Assembly: GCA_005798445.1 (NCBI GenBank)
Contig: SYJG01000015.1
Coordinates: forward strand, 1-38,860
Direction of reading: 5' to 3'
From: Planctomyces sp.
Lineage (GTDB): Bacteria; Planctomycetota; Planctomycetia; Planctomycetales; Planctomycetaceae
DNA length: 38,860 bases
In this document: positions 16,397 through 26,200 of the stretch, in pieces
How positions within the stretch are numbered: position 1 is the stretch's first letter
Layout of the letters: each line of letters starts with the position of its first letter
Notes under the pieces: model-generated
Seen by the model: only the letters and a program-made list of their open reading frames with translations
Database searches by the model: none
Told to the model about the DNA's origin: nothing
Program-made: the position numbers and the translations under genes

Positions 16397-17916
16397 GCAA
16401 AGCTCGGCCCACGTCCGAGACTGCGATCCACCTTCACGTCGTCAGCGGTGATGGCCGTCGTACCGTCAAGCGTTTCCATCTGGATGACTTGTCCTTTCGG
16501 AATCACAGTCGGCTGCCCATCACTGGTCCGACGCAGTTTTAGGAAACAGGGATCAACCCAGACGACTTCCCCTTCGACGGTGGAGTTGTCCTGGAGGGTC
16601 ACTCGGACAACCGCCCGCCCGGTCGGTTCCGCGAGCTGCGTGGTCGCCTCGAACAGCACGGCATCGAAGGCATCAATCGACTTTCGATGCTGCCGTCGCG
16701 ACTCGAGAGCCTGACGAAAATCGTCGAGCTGAATCTTGGTCGGCTCGCCGTTACCGCGAGATCGTCGTACCGCGAAGAGAGCCGCGTCGTTCGCTAGCCC
16801 TTCGAGGTCCGCACCGGAGCTGCCGTCGGTCCAGTCAGCGACTTCGCCGAGCGGCAGCCCCTCGGCCAGCGGCTTCGACCGCACATGAATCTGGAGCACC
16901 GCGACTCGTTCTTCACGAGTGAGCGGCGGAATCGGAATGCGGCGGTCGAAACGGCCGGCTCGCACAAGGGCTTTGTCGAGAATGTCGGCCCGATTCGTCG
17001 CCGCGATGACGACCACACGATCGAACGCCTCGAAGCCGTCCATGCAGACCAAAATTTGATTCAGCGTTTGCTCGCGTTCCTCGTTTGCAAAGCCGGCTCC
17101 CGATCCACGCCGCCGTCCGATCGCATCCAGCTCGTCGATGAATAACACGGCCGGAACGTTCTTCTTCGCCGTCTCGAACATGTCCCTCACGCGAGCCGGG
17201 CCGACACCGACAAACATCTCCACGAACTCCGACGCCGACGTGTAATAGAACTTCGCCTCAGTCTCCCCTGCGACCGCCTTCGCCAGCAACGTCTTGCCGC
17301 AGCCCGGCGGACCTTCCAGCAACACGCCACGCGGCAACCGAGCACCCGCATCAATCCACCGCTGTGGTGACTTCAGAAAATCCACGAGGTCTGACAACTC
17401 CTGCTTCGCCTCGACGCACCCGCCAACATGGTCGAACTTCACCTTGCTCGTTTCCTCCGCCAGCCGAGCCTTGCTGTTCCGCAACGCAAAGATGTTCTGT
17501 CCCTGAGCACCGCCGACCTTCTTGATGAACCAGAACAATCCAACAAAGATTCCGACCAAGAGAAGTCCGTAGATCGCCAGCTCTGTCCAGGGATTCGATG
17601 ACGGTCGCTGAGACACGCCATTCTCCGGCGGTTCGTAGTAGGCGTCCGCTTCTGCGAGTCGTTTCATCAGGTCGGCGTTGTGCCTTGTTGCGGTCAAAAA
17701 CCGGCCGGGCTGATCCAGCTTTCGGAAGACGATTCGGCCTCGGTCCAATGTCCAGCTCTCGATTTCCTTTCGGTCCAGTGCCTGTCGAAAGAACTCGTCG
17801 GAGACTGGAGTCGGGGTCTCGCGTTCCGTCTTCGCTCCGCGACTTGCGACGAGCACCACAAACAATCCGATGAAAAAGCACCAGAAAAGAAACGTCTTCG
17901 ATTTCGATTTCATCAT
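16393..17916 (-). CDS. FtsH-like membrane AAA+ ATPase lacking the M41 protease, with a C-terminal Sm-like barrel
   Basis: 507 residues. FtsH topology is kept: helix at about 8-24, extracytoplasmic domain 25-108, helix 112-131, then the AAA+ module with Walker A GPPGCGKT (202-209), pore loop FVGVG (235-239), Walker B VLFIDE (257-262), ATNRAD and arginine fingers in RAGRFDR (319-325). After the AAA lid (about 400) the HEAGH zinc-protease domain of FtsH is absent. Instead residues about 434-483 read like an Sm/LSm fold: L-x-D at 441-443, VEGEVVWVD (447-455) and LKL as Sm1, then IPKGQVIQM (472-480) as Sm2. It is therefore an unfoldase or extractase without its own protease. The start at 17916 lies 30 bases after the esterase gene; only a weak AGAAAG is upstream. 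The C-terminal fold is inferred by eye; an SH3-like barrel is the alternative. Confidence 0.85.
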   Translation of the reverse strand: MMKSKSKTFLFWCFFIGLFVVLVASRGAKTERETPTPVSDEFFRQALDRKEIESWTLDRGRIVFRKLDQPGRFLTATRHNADLMKRLAEADAYYEPPENGVSQRPSSNPWTELAIYGLLLVGIFVGLFWFIKKVGGAQGQNIFALRNSKARLAEETSKVKFDHVGGCVEAKQELSDLVDFLKSPQRWIDAGARLPRGVLLEGPPGCGKTLLAKAVAGETEAKFYYTSASEFVEMFVGVGPARVRDMFETAKKNVPAVLFIDELDAIGRRRGSGAGFANEEREQTLNQILVCMDGFEAFDRVVVIAATNRADILDKALVRAGRFDRRIPIPPLTREERVAVLQIHVRSKPLAEGLPLGEVADWTDGSSGADLEGLANDAALFAVRRSRGNGEPTKIQLDDFRQALESRRQHRKSIDAFDAVLFEATTQLAEPTGRAVVRVTLQDNSTVEGEVVWVDPCFLKLRRTSDGQPTVIPKGQVIQMETLDGTTAITADDVKVDRSLGRGPSFA

Positions 17917-17946
17917 CCGGCACTTTCTGAGTTCGATGCGTTCGGC

Positions 17947-19449
17947 TCACGGCTTCGCGGCCGACAAATACTTCGCCACCATTTCCGCTCGCAGCCGGCC
18001 CATCAACTGGGGCGTCAGCAAGCTGCCGTGATCGTGGCCCGCGTGCATTTCGATGACGGCATCGCTGTCGAGTTTCTTCAAGCTCTCACCGAGCAATCGC
18101 GTTGCCCCTTCGAGGTAGAACGTGTCGAGGTCGCCCATGTGAACGTGCAGTTTGCCTCGCAGCTTCGGGCCAAGCGTTGACCAGTTGCGTTCCAGGACGA
18201 GCCGAATGTCGTAAGGTTCCCAGGCCTTCGCAGCGTCGGCGTTGACCGCACCCGACTGGCGATTCCAAACACGAACCGGCTTACCGTCGGAACCGCGCGG
18301 ACTGAAGGCGGCCTCGAAGCTATGAAGCTGACCGCCGGTGCCGAGTGCCTCTTCCATCACGTCGAAGTCGCCGTACCACAGGAGCACTTGTTGCCCGCGT
18401 CGCGCGATCGGACGGCGTTCACCGGCTCGGCCCGAGTACATGTTGTCGGTGCCGCCGTAGAGATTGATCCGCTGGAAGTCGCGGAAGTCGACTGGGTCGG
18501 GTGAGGTGCTCCATGTCCCCGCGAAGTCGTCGGGATGCGAGACCATCACCCACATGCTCGACCAACCACCAGAGGAATGTCCTGTGAGGAATCGTGCCGC
18601 TGGTCGCGAGTCCGTCCGAAACGCCTTGTCGAGTTCCGGGATGAACTCCTTCACGAGTGCCGTCCCCCACGGGCCGTTGTTCGCCGAGTCTGCGAAGACG
18701 TGATGCCCCAGCGGACAGCTCGGATCGAGCATCAGCCGAATGAACTCGACCCCTTGCTCGTTCTGTTCGTTGATCGGCTCAGCCCGCACACCGTCAAAAT
18801 GAGTGCCGCCGAAACCGGGGATCGTGAAGATGACCGGATACTTTCGCTCCGGCTGCTTGTGGTAACTCGCCGGCAGCAACAAGGCCGCTTGCAGGAAGAC
18901 GTCCCGTTTGTGGAACTCGCTGAGCAACTTCGATCGCACGCGCAGCAGTTTGCACCAGTTGTTTTCCGGGAACTGTCGCTCTGGAATCAACTGCGTGATC
19001 GGCAAGTCGATTGTGCTCGCGTCGCTGGACACAACCGCCGTCGCCGAAAATCCATTGCCCGCGCCATCGCCGACCTTTCGTTCCCACGAATTGAACCGCG
19101 CGACCGCTTGGACCTTCCAACCGGCCAAATTGAGTTGATCGATCGGCTTCGGACAGGTCGTCGTTTCGTCCGACTTGTGGCTGTCGATGACGAGCGGCTC
19201 ACCCGGCTTCCAGTCGGTCACATCGCGACCGATCAGAATTTCCGGGTTGAACCAACTCAATCGCTCGCGCGGTTGCTGCCGTGTCTGACTGAGGTACAGC
19301 ACAACACGGCCAGAGAACGGCTCGGTTTGGACCTCCTTCGGGAAGCTCACCCGAAACTGCCATCGCGGGAATTTCTCGTCCGCGCGGCTCACTGTCGCGA
19401 TCAACAGGACCAAGCAAAACGCACGAACCATTGACCGACAAATCTGCAT
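17947..19449 (-). CDS. Secreted putative esterase (alpha/beta hydrolase, esterase D-like)
   Basis: 500 residues. A signal peptide at about 1-23 (CLVLLIATVSRADE) directs export. An N-terminal beta-rich domain of about 150 residues (VSFPKEVQTEPFSGRVVLYLS) precedes the hydrolase. The catalytic domain has YPVIFTIPGFGG (204-215), a nucleophile elbow GHSSGG with Ser292, and a C-terminal AGHDHGSL that should provide the His. This layout matches the PF00756 esterase group that includes feruloyl/acetyl-xylan esterases and enterochelin esterase, so a polysaccharide- or small-ester-directed activity is likely. AAGGAGC lies 7 bases before the ATG, the best start signal of this operon. It heads a four-gene minus-strand operon with the AAA ATPase, site-2 protease and O-methyltransferase. 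Confidence 0.88.
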   Translation of the reverse strand: MQICRSMVRAFCLVLLIATVSRADEKFPRWQFRVSFPKEVQTEPFSGRVVLYLSQTRQQPRERLSWFNPEILIGRDVTDWKPGEPLVIDSHKSDETTTCPKPIDQLNLAGWKVQAVARFNSWERKVGDGAGNGFSATAVVSSDASTIDLPITQLIPERQFPENNWCKLLRVRSKLLSEFHKRDVFLQAALLLPASYHKQPERKYPVIFTIPGFGGTHFDGVRAEPINEQNEQGVEFIRLMLDPSCPLGHHVFADSANNGPWGTALVKEFIPELDKAFRTDSRPAARFLTGHSSGGWSSMWVMVSHPDDFAGTWSTSPDPVDFRDFQRINLYGGTDNMYSGRAGERRPIARRGQQVLLWYGDFDVMEEALGTGGQLHSFEAAFSPRGSDGKPVRVWNRQSGAVNADAAKAWEPYDIRLVLERNWSTLGPKLRGKLHVHMGDLDTFYLEGATRLLGESLKKLDSDAVIEMHAGHDHGSLLTPQLMGRLRAEMVAKYLSAAKP

Positions 19450-19554
19450 TCGAAAGCTCCTTGAAAAGCGGGCCGCGAGCGTATCGCAATGGGAATCGCT
19501 CGACCACCAATCGCTCGCTCTCGTCAGCGACGAGCGGGTCGCGGGCGATCCGTT

Positions 19555-19746
19555 TCACCACCACGATCCCTGCGGTTGATGTGGCATTCCATTCTGAAGC
19601 AGCCACGAGAAATCCGTCTGGCTTTCGCTGATCACATCTCGAACGATTCGGACTTCATCGGCAAGATGATGCTCGGTGCCGGTGAGTCGTTCGACGTGTT
19701 GTGCACGTGTTGACTCGGATACCGATGCTCGCGTGGGCTTCTTCAT
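19555..19746 (-). CDS. Possible small hypothetical protein (63 aa)
   Basis: An ATG frame upstream of the esterase gene, same strand, 105 bases before it. The product is polar with an amphipathic helix (EHHLADEVRIVRDVISES) followed by FSWLLQNG, which looks more protein-like than the other short frames here. There is no Shine-Dalgarno and no family I recognise, so it may be noise. Confidence 0.35.
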   Translation of the reverse strand: MKKPTRASVSESTRAQHVERLTGTEHHLADEVRIVRDVISESQTDFSWLLQNGMPHQPQGSWW

Positions 19747-20202
19747 GCAAAGAAGAAAGGGAGCCAGACGGCCGCAAAAGGGAACGGTTCGTCAACTGGC
19801 AGTCGGTGCCGACCGGTTCTCGCCCGATGATCCAACGAGAATCGTTTTTTGAGCAACGCTGAAGAGGCGTCATGTCCGCGTTGCCGATCACAAGGGCTTT
19901 CCCGCGAAATACCGGCGGCTAGCGCCTTGCCGCTCACTTAGGTATGTGCCACTGCGCTAGCTCGTTTCGGCTCATTGGCAAGCCGCGCAGTTTTTTCTTG
20001 TGATCCGTATGACACCTGCCACTCTGCAAAATCACGGAAAACTGACACGGCAACCAAAGCCACATTGCGACCTCCGAGAGGCCCTGATCTCGACACCCAC
20101 CTGTAACGCTTCCTGCGAAACCGAAAAGCAGAAGTCTTCGACAGGACCATCAATCTCGGAGAGAAGTCGCTTTGTCACGCTCTCGCTGAATTTGATGCTC
20201 GC
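19747..20202. other. Intergenic region after the giant gene
   Basis: About 450 bases between the stop of the giant minus-strand gene and the small frame at 19555-19746. It contains the 26-base palindrome half described separately and a weak inverted repeat (CTGCGC at 19952, GCGCAG at 19985) followed by six T's on the plus strand, which could be a poor terminator. No convincing terminator for the giant gene and no RNA gene were found. Confidence 0.4.
19911..19936. repeat. Second copy of the MITE arm (26-base exact match)
   Basis: The 26 bases starting ACCGGCGGCTAGCGCC are the exact reverse complement of 6327-6352 inside the MITE at 6299-6425. Only this arm is present, without the second arm or the TACCTCG ends, so it is a remnant or a related shorter member of the same dispersed family. 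Confidence 0.8.
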
Positions 20203-23200
20203 TTAGGGAAAGGCCGTGAGGAGGTCCTCGAGACGTGTGAAGAACACCACATCGTTGAACAGGCCGTCCTCGTTCTTTTCACCAATCGCGGGGTTGATGA
20301 AGGAATCGAGTGCTTGTCCGCCCAACAAGACGTCGGTCCCGGTGTCCCCTTGAAGGCTGTCGATGCCCTCCTCGCCTGACAGGATGTCGTTGCCGTTGCC
20401 GCCGATGAGTTTGTCTTTCCCTGCTCCTCCGAGGACCGTGTCGTTGCCGTCCTGGCCGTTGAGCTGATCGTCGCCGGCACCGCCACTGATGATGTCGTCG
20501 CCGCGCGAACCGAGCGGATCCGTTTCGAGATCGCCGGTCCCTCCCAGGATCGTGTCTTTGCCGTCTTCGCCCAGCAGCACGTCGTCGTCCGCTCCGCCGT
20601 CGATGGAATCGTTCCCGGCACCACCTCGGATCGTGTCATTACCGGCCGAGCCGAAGATTTTGTCATTGTCCGCTTCGCCGTGCAGGCGGTCATTGCCCTC
20701 GCCGCCGACCATGTTGTCGTGTCCGGCTCCGCCGCGCAGTTCATCGTTTCCACTGCCCGCATCGAGACGGTCGTTACCGGCTCCACCCAGCAAATTGTCA
20801 GCCCCGCCGTTGCCCGTCAGCACGTCATTTCCCGCGCCGCCATCCAGCAAGTCGTTGCCCTCTCCGCCAACCGCCTGGTCATTGCCAACACCGCCCAGGA
20901 AGTGATTGGCACCGCCGCCTCCCAAGAAGTTGTCGTTCCCAGCTCCGCCGTCGAACGTCACCGCGAAATTCACGCGACTTGCATCCAAGCGATCCGCACC
21001 ATTGGCACCCTCGAATCGGAAGCTCTCCGAGTAGCCATTGAGCGAACTATCCAGGACGACCACGTCCGCCGCACTGCTACCGATAATCTGCACGCTCGAA
21101 ATGCCACTCACGGGTCGTGGTGTCATCACCTCCGTGCCGTTGGCTTTGCGGATATGCAAATTGTCATTCACTTGCAGGACCGTGAACGGGCCTCCGGACT
21201 TTGGCAACGTGACCACCAGAGGAGTGCTGGGGATCACCTCGACGGGATCGAGCGGATTCAAGCCACCTGGCCCTGGGTTGTTCGAACCGCTCGGTGGTGG
21301 GTCAAAGTTCCCCACCAGTGGAGTCGCAATCCTCGAGCCGAACTGCGCGTACAAATCCACGCCTAGCGGCTTCGGAGAGAATTGGTGGTTCAGTGCACCG
21401 GCCGTTCCGGCAGCGGCGTCGGCCGGGATTGACTGGAAGATGTAGAACTCGGACCCTGCATTGTTGGACGAAACACCGTCGCGGTGCGGCACCATCAGGC
21501 CGATGTCGTCGATACCGTCCAGGTTGAAGTCACCGGCGAACGGTCGTTCGAGAACACCAGGGAACAGCGGTGTTTGCCCCAACGCCACGGTCGCATTGAA
21601 TTGAATGGTGTAGTCCGAGTTGCCGTCGCGAACTCCGGGTGTCCCGTCCGCTGCTGTCGTGAGGTCGAACGCAAACACGTTCGTGTCCGCGCGGTGGACA
21701 CCGAGATCATCCAAGCCGTCACCGTCAAAGTCGCCGACGATCGGCAAACCACGCAAGTTGCCGGTGAATCTCTGGTCGCTGGAATCAATGTTGTTGTTGT
21801 TGTTCGTGTCGAAGTACCAGGTCGTCCCGTCGAACAACCCGATTTCATCACCAACATGCGCCAGGTTGAAGTCGCCAGCGATCGGCCGCCCGTTGATCTG
21901 CAATCCACTGACGACCGAATGATCTGGCCGGCCGTCATTCGTGAAATCGAGCAGCCAGCGATACTGGTTGTTCAGTTTTCCGTAGGCACCGATCCGATCG
22001 AAGCCGTCCTGCGTGACAGCCCCTGGCAAGTTGAACTTGCCGGCGAAGAGGGCATCCGTGTTGACGCCCATGTCGAAGACGAGATCGCGATTGACGAAGT
22101 CCGTGTTGGTCGGATCGAAGTGGAAGTTCCCGTTGATATCGATGCTGGCTCCACCTTGTCCGACGCCGCCAATTTCCACACGGCTGTCGATCGTGAAGCG
22201 GGCGATGAAATCGCCACCTGGCTGGCCGTCGCCGCTGGGGAACGTGGGTGTTTCCAGCGGTTGGGTCGCATTGCTTTCGCCATCCAACTTGTTCCCCACG
22301 TCGTCCACGACATCGTCGTTGATCGTCAACGTGTAGCGGTCGTCGAGCAACGGAGAGTCGAACGTCAACAACACGCGGCCCGTGGCCAAGCCGGGGGCCG
22401 TCAGATCGTCAATGAACGTGATCGTCGAGATGGGGACGATCCCGTTCGCATCACCGCGCAACACATAGTGTCCGGGGTTCTCAGCAACCAGCGGATTGAG
22501 GGCCGGGTTCGGGAATCCCGTCGTGCGGCTCGGGAAGTCGCGGAAGGAAATCGTGAGTCCGTCCGTTCGCGGTGTCGGGACCGGCCGTGGTATCTGGCCC
22601 ACAAGGGACTTCGGATCGAACAGGTCGTAGGCCAGTGCCGACGTGATTTGCACGTTCGTCACTTGCGGACCCTGCGTGTCGACGAAGATATCGAGAGCCT
22701 GTGCCAGCACCGGGGCCGCAGGATTCAGATTACCAGCCACGTCTTCCGCCGTGACGAGAATTCGTCGCAGGCCATCGACCGGGAAGAACGTCGGATTGTT
22801 CAGATCAACGGTGCTGGTCACTCGCCATTGCCCGTTCGGGAATTGGTTCGTGCCGTCTTCGGGCAGCGCCACCGTCAGCCCCAACAGGACGTCGAAGTTA
22901 TCGATCCCATCGGCGGGCGTCTGGTCAGCAAACACACGGATGATCGCGTTCGCTTCCGCCGTCCCCCAGAATGTCGGCGTCTGGTCGTTCGTCTTGTTGT
23001 CGATGAAGAACGTCGGTTGCGGGATCACTCCTTGGTCGGGAATCATGCCATCGTCAGCGATTGCGGAATTCCCGAAGAACACTGGCGGAACGATCGTGTC
23101 CACCACGATTTCCAGCGGCTGGCTACGGTCACCGAAGCCGGTATCCGTCGGCGTGGCCGGGTCGACGATCTGCACTTTGGCACTGATGAAGTGGCTGCCG

Positions 23201-26200
23201 TCGGTCAGGTTGCGATCGGCGGCGGAAATCGCGTCGTCAAAATCGAATCGATAGACGCCGTTGACCCCCGCGACCTTCGTAGCGAAACCAATCACGCGTT
23301 GTGGATCGACCGTCGGCTGTTGCGGGTCACCTTCGATGAAGATCGCTACGCGATAGCCCGGCGTCGTGCTGGTCAGAGTCAGATCCGTGTTGAACGGAAT
23401 CGGAATGTTCTGATCCGGCGGCGTTCCGGCGGTGCTGTTGCCCGGAAGGTCGTTCAGGAATTTCGCGTCATCCACGCGGAAGAAGATCGTCGGCGAGTTG
23501 TCGCGCGTGATGTTATCGACTTGTGAGCGCCCGGTGTCGCTGTTGGCCGGCGGCGGATCTCCCACCGGGGTATCCTGCAACTCCAGTGCATACGGGACTG
23601 GTGCCGGATCGTTGATGATCGTCATCGTGTAACCATTGACGGCATCCACCGCTCCACCCAGCACGCGGATGAAGTACGTCTCGCCCTCGACGGCCGGGAT
23701 GCGAACTCGCTCGTCGGAATCGCCCGCTCCTTCATTCGACCCGAAGGCTCCGGTACCAGCGATCACGGTTCCGTCGGAATCGAGCACTCTGAGATCAAGG
23801 TTGCCGTTACCTGGCACCAAGCCGTTGAGATCCTTGAAGTAGACCTGCACATCGAGAGTGCCCGTCGTCTGGGCCACGACTCGGAAGTAATCCGTGTCCT
23901 GCGGCACGCCGACGTGCTCGGACGAATTCGGGAAGATGGCCAGGTTGTCAACACTGATGTTGCGACCCGATCCCAGGAACGTCGCCGTGGTTCGGAATTC
24001 GTTCGATTCCGAGTTGTCCGGGCCGAGGATGAGGAGATTCGCATCATCGACATCGGAGTTGGTAAACGGCACGTTGGCCGTCACAACCTCGGTGTTCGTG
24101 TAGGCGATGTTTGGGCGACGGACGCTGTTCTGGTAGACGAGGACATTTCCCGCGTCCGGAGTCCGGCTTTGTCCGACGATCACGAAGTCCGTGGCCGCGA
24201 GGGAAATCGGATTACCCGCACCATCGAGGTTGGTAATTACCAAGGCGTCACTGGCCTGCGGCGATCCGCCGTCGATGTCGATGAACAACCCGTTGCCGAC
24301 CGCTGCGTCCGGCACGACGTGGAAGGTATCACCACCATCGCGTCCCTGAACCCTGACCGCTTCGATGATGCCGCTGGTCATGCCGGCCGGAAGCGCCGCG
24401 ACGTTGTTGTGCAGCGTCACATCTCGCAGTGAGGCAACGACCGCCGCTGGGAAGCCGAAGCTCTGGACATCAACAGCCACGACGCGGGTCAGGCTGTTGA
24501 CGCGGATTCGATCGCTGCCATTCGTCCCTTGAACAATGACCTCGTCGGCGAATCCGCCCGCGCCCAAGAGGCTCGCGGCACCACCGCCGCCGGTGATCGT
24601 GAACGTGTTCGTGCCCTGGACCACATTGTCGAAGTGGAACACCGTCGAGATGCCGGCGGCCGTGAAGGTGCCGGAATCGGTGTTGGTCGGCGTATAAGTG
24701 ATGACGTCATCCAACCGCGTGCCCGCCACGAACAAGTCTTCCGTAACGGCGTTGATGTTCGCGGTTTCGATTCCCGAGAGCGTCACCGCTCCCAGACCCA
24801 CCTGCCGGATCGTTTGAGTCACATCGGCAACGGTCGTGTTGGAATCCAATTCGACGACGATGTCGTTCGGACCTGCATCGAGAGTGTTGCGGGTGAAGTT
24901 GAGCGTGTCGCTCGCGCCCGGTCCCTCGCCGGCCACGGTGATCTCCACCGTCCCCGTTCCATCGTCCACAGTGAGATCGATAATCGGTGTGATGTTGAAT
25001 CGGTCATCGCCATCCAACCCGGACAGAATGAAGTTCTCGACCTGCGTCGTGGTCAGTGGGATGCGGTTATTGAGCAGGAGGCTCGATGTGCCGGCCACGC
25101 CAAACGTGTCGCTGATTGGTGTGCCGAGAGCGATGAGTGTGTCGTCGGTGGCACCGTCGCCATCCAGTGCCGTCGAACCGGTCGCGCCGAGATTGGTGTA
25201 GTCGATCGCCAATAGCGAATTGACCGCCACCTGACCGGCGTCCGCCACCACGGCGGGCGTGTGCAGGAACACATCGTTGGCCGCTGTGCCGTTGACGGTC
25301 AGCGTTTCGTTGTCCGTTTCGCCGCTGTAGCTCAAGTGCTCGGATTCCACGATCGTGATCGTGACTCCGGCGACCGTGAACGTGCCGCCGTCCGCGGCCG
25401 TTGGCGAGTACACCGGGGCATCCACCGTGCCATCGATGCCGGTGATCGAAACCGAATCGCCGCCGCTGGACGCCGGCAGGTCGCCATCAATCGTGATGGC
25501 CGTGCCGAGGTTCGCGACGTTCACATCCACATCGATGTCGTCATCGCCCGACGAGCCTGACAGCGTGACGCTGACAAAGTCGTTGTATTGGAAGGCCGGG
25601 CCATCGTTCACGCTGACGCTGAAATCGTTGACCCCAGTTCCGATCAACGTGAGATCGTCATCCGCGTTGGTTCCATTGACGGTCAGAGCGGCACCGGCCG
25701 GAACGGCCGTGATCGTGCCCCCTTCGATTTCGTCGAAGGTGATGTTTGTTGACGCGGTCGTGGCCACGACGAACGATCCGGAATCGACATCTGGTCCCGG
25801 CGTTCCAACGACCGAAGCCGGAGTCGTGATCGACAGCGTGTCGCCGACGGCCCCAATCGGGTTACCGCCCAGCACCGTGTAATCCAAACCGCCTGCCGCC
25901 AGCAGAGTCAGGCTGACCGTGTCGGAACCATCACCGGCTTCGACACGCACCTGTTCCATGTTGCTGATGTTGTGCGTACCCGCCGACAAACCACCGGTCA
26001 CTGTGGCGGTTCCCGTCGTATGGACGACACCCAGCGTTTCGCCCGCGGCCGTGCCGCTGACGAGGATCGTGTCGGTGTCGGTACCGCCGTCGATCGTGTT
26101 GACGCCACCGCGGCCGTCGATCACGTCGTCCCCCGCGTCACCGTTGATCGTATCGTCACCCGTGCCGCCGATCAGCGTGTCATTTCCCGTCCCACCAATC

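Noticed and set aside
15602-16714. 370-codon plus-strand frame across the protease and methyltransferase genes
   Set aside because: It is antisense to three genes with clear catalytic motifs and yields a Gln/Arg-rich product without recognisable features.
19952-19996. Intrinsic terminator on the plus strand
   Set aside because: The stem is short and interrupted, and no plus-strand gene upstream needs it; kept only as a note in the intergenic entry.
20300-20949. CRISPR-like array of short regular repeats
   Set aside because: The 27-base periodicity is degenerate, in frame, and encodes RTX nonapeptides; there are no identical repeats with unique spacers.
21484-23526. Long plus-strand open frames (up to 680 codons) opposite the giant gene, also 25972-27753 and 36707-37987
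   Set aside because: They mirror the GC-rich, repetitive codons of the minus-strand gene, are low-complexity Arg/Val/Ser or Pro/Ser strings, and have no start signals. The minus strand has one coherent frame with recognisable domains.
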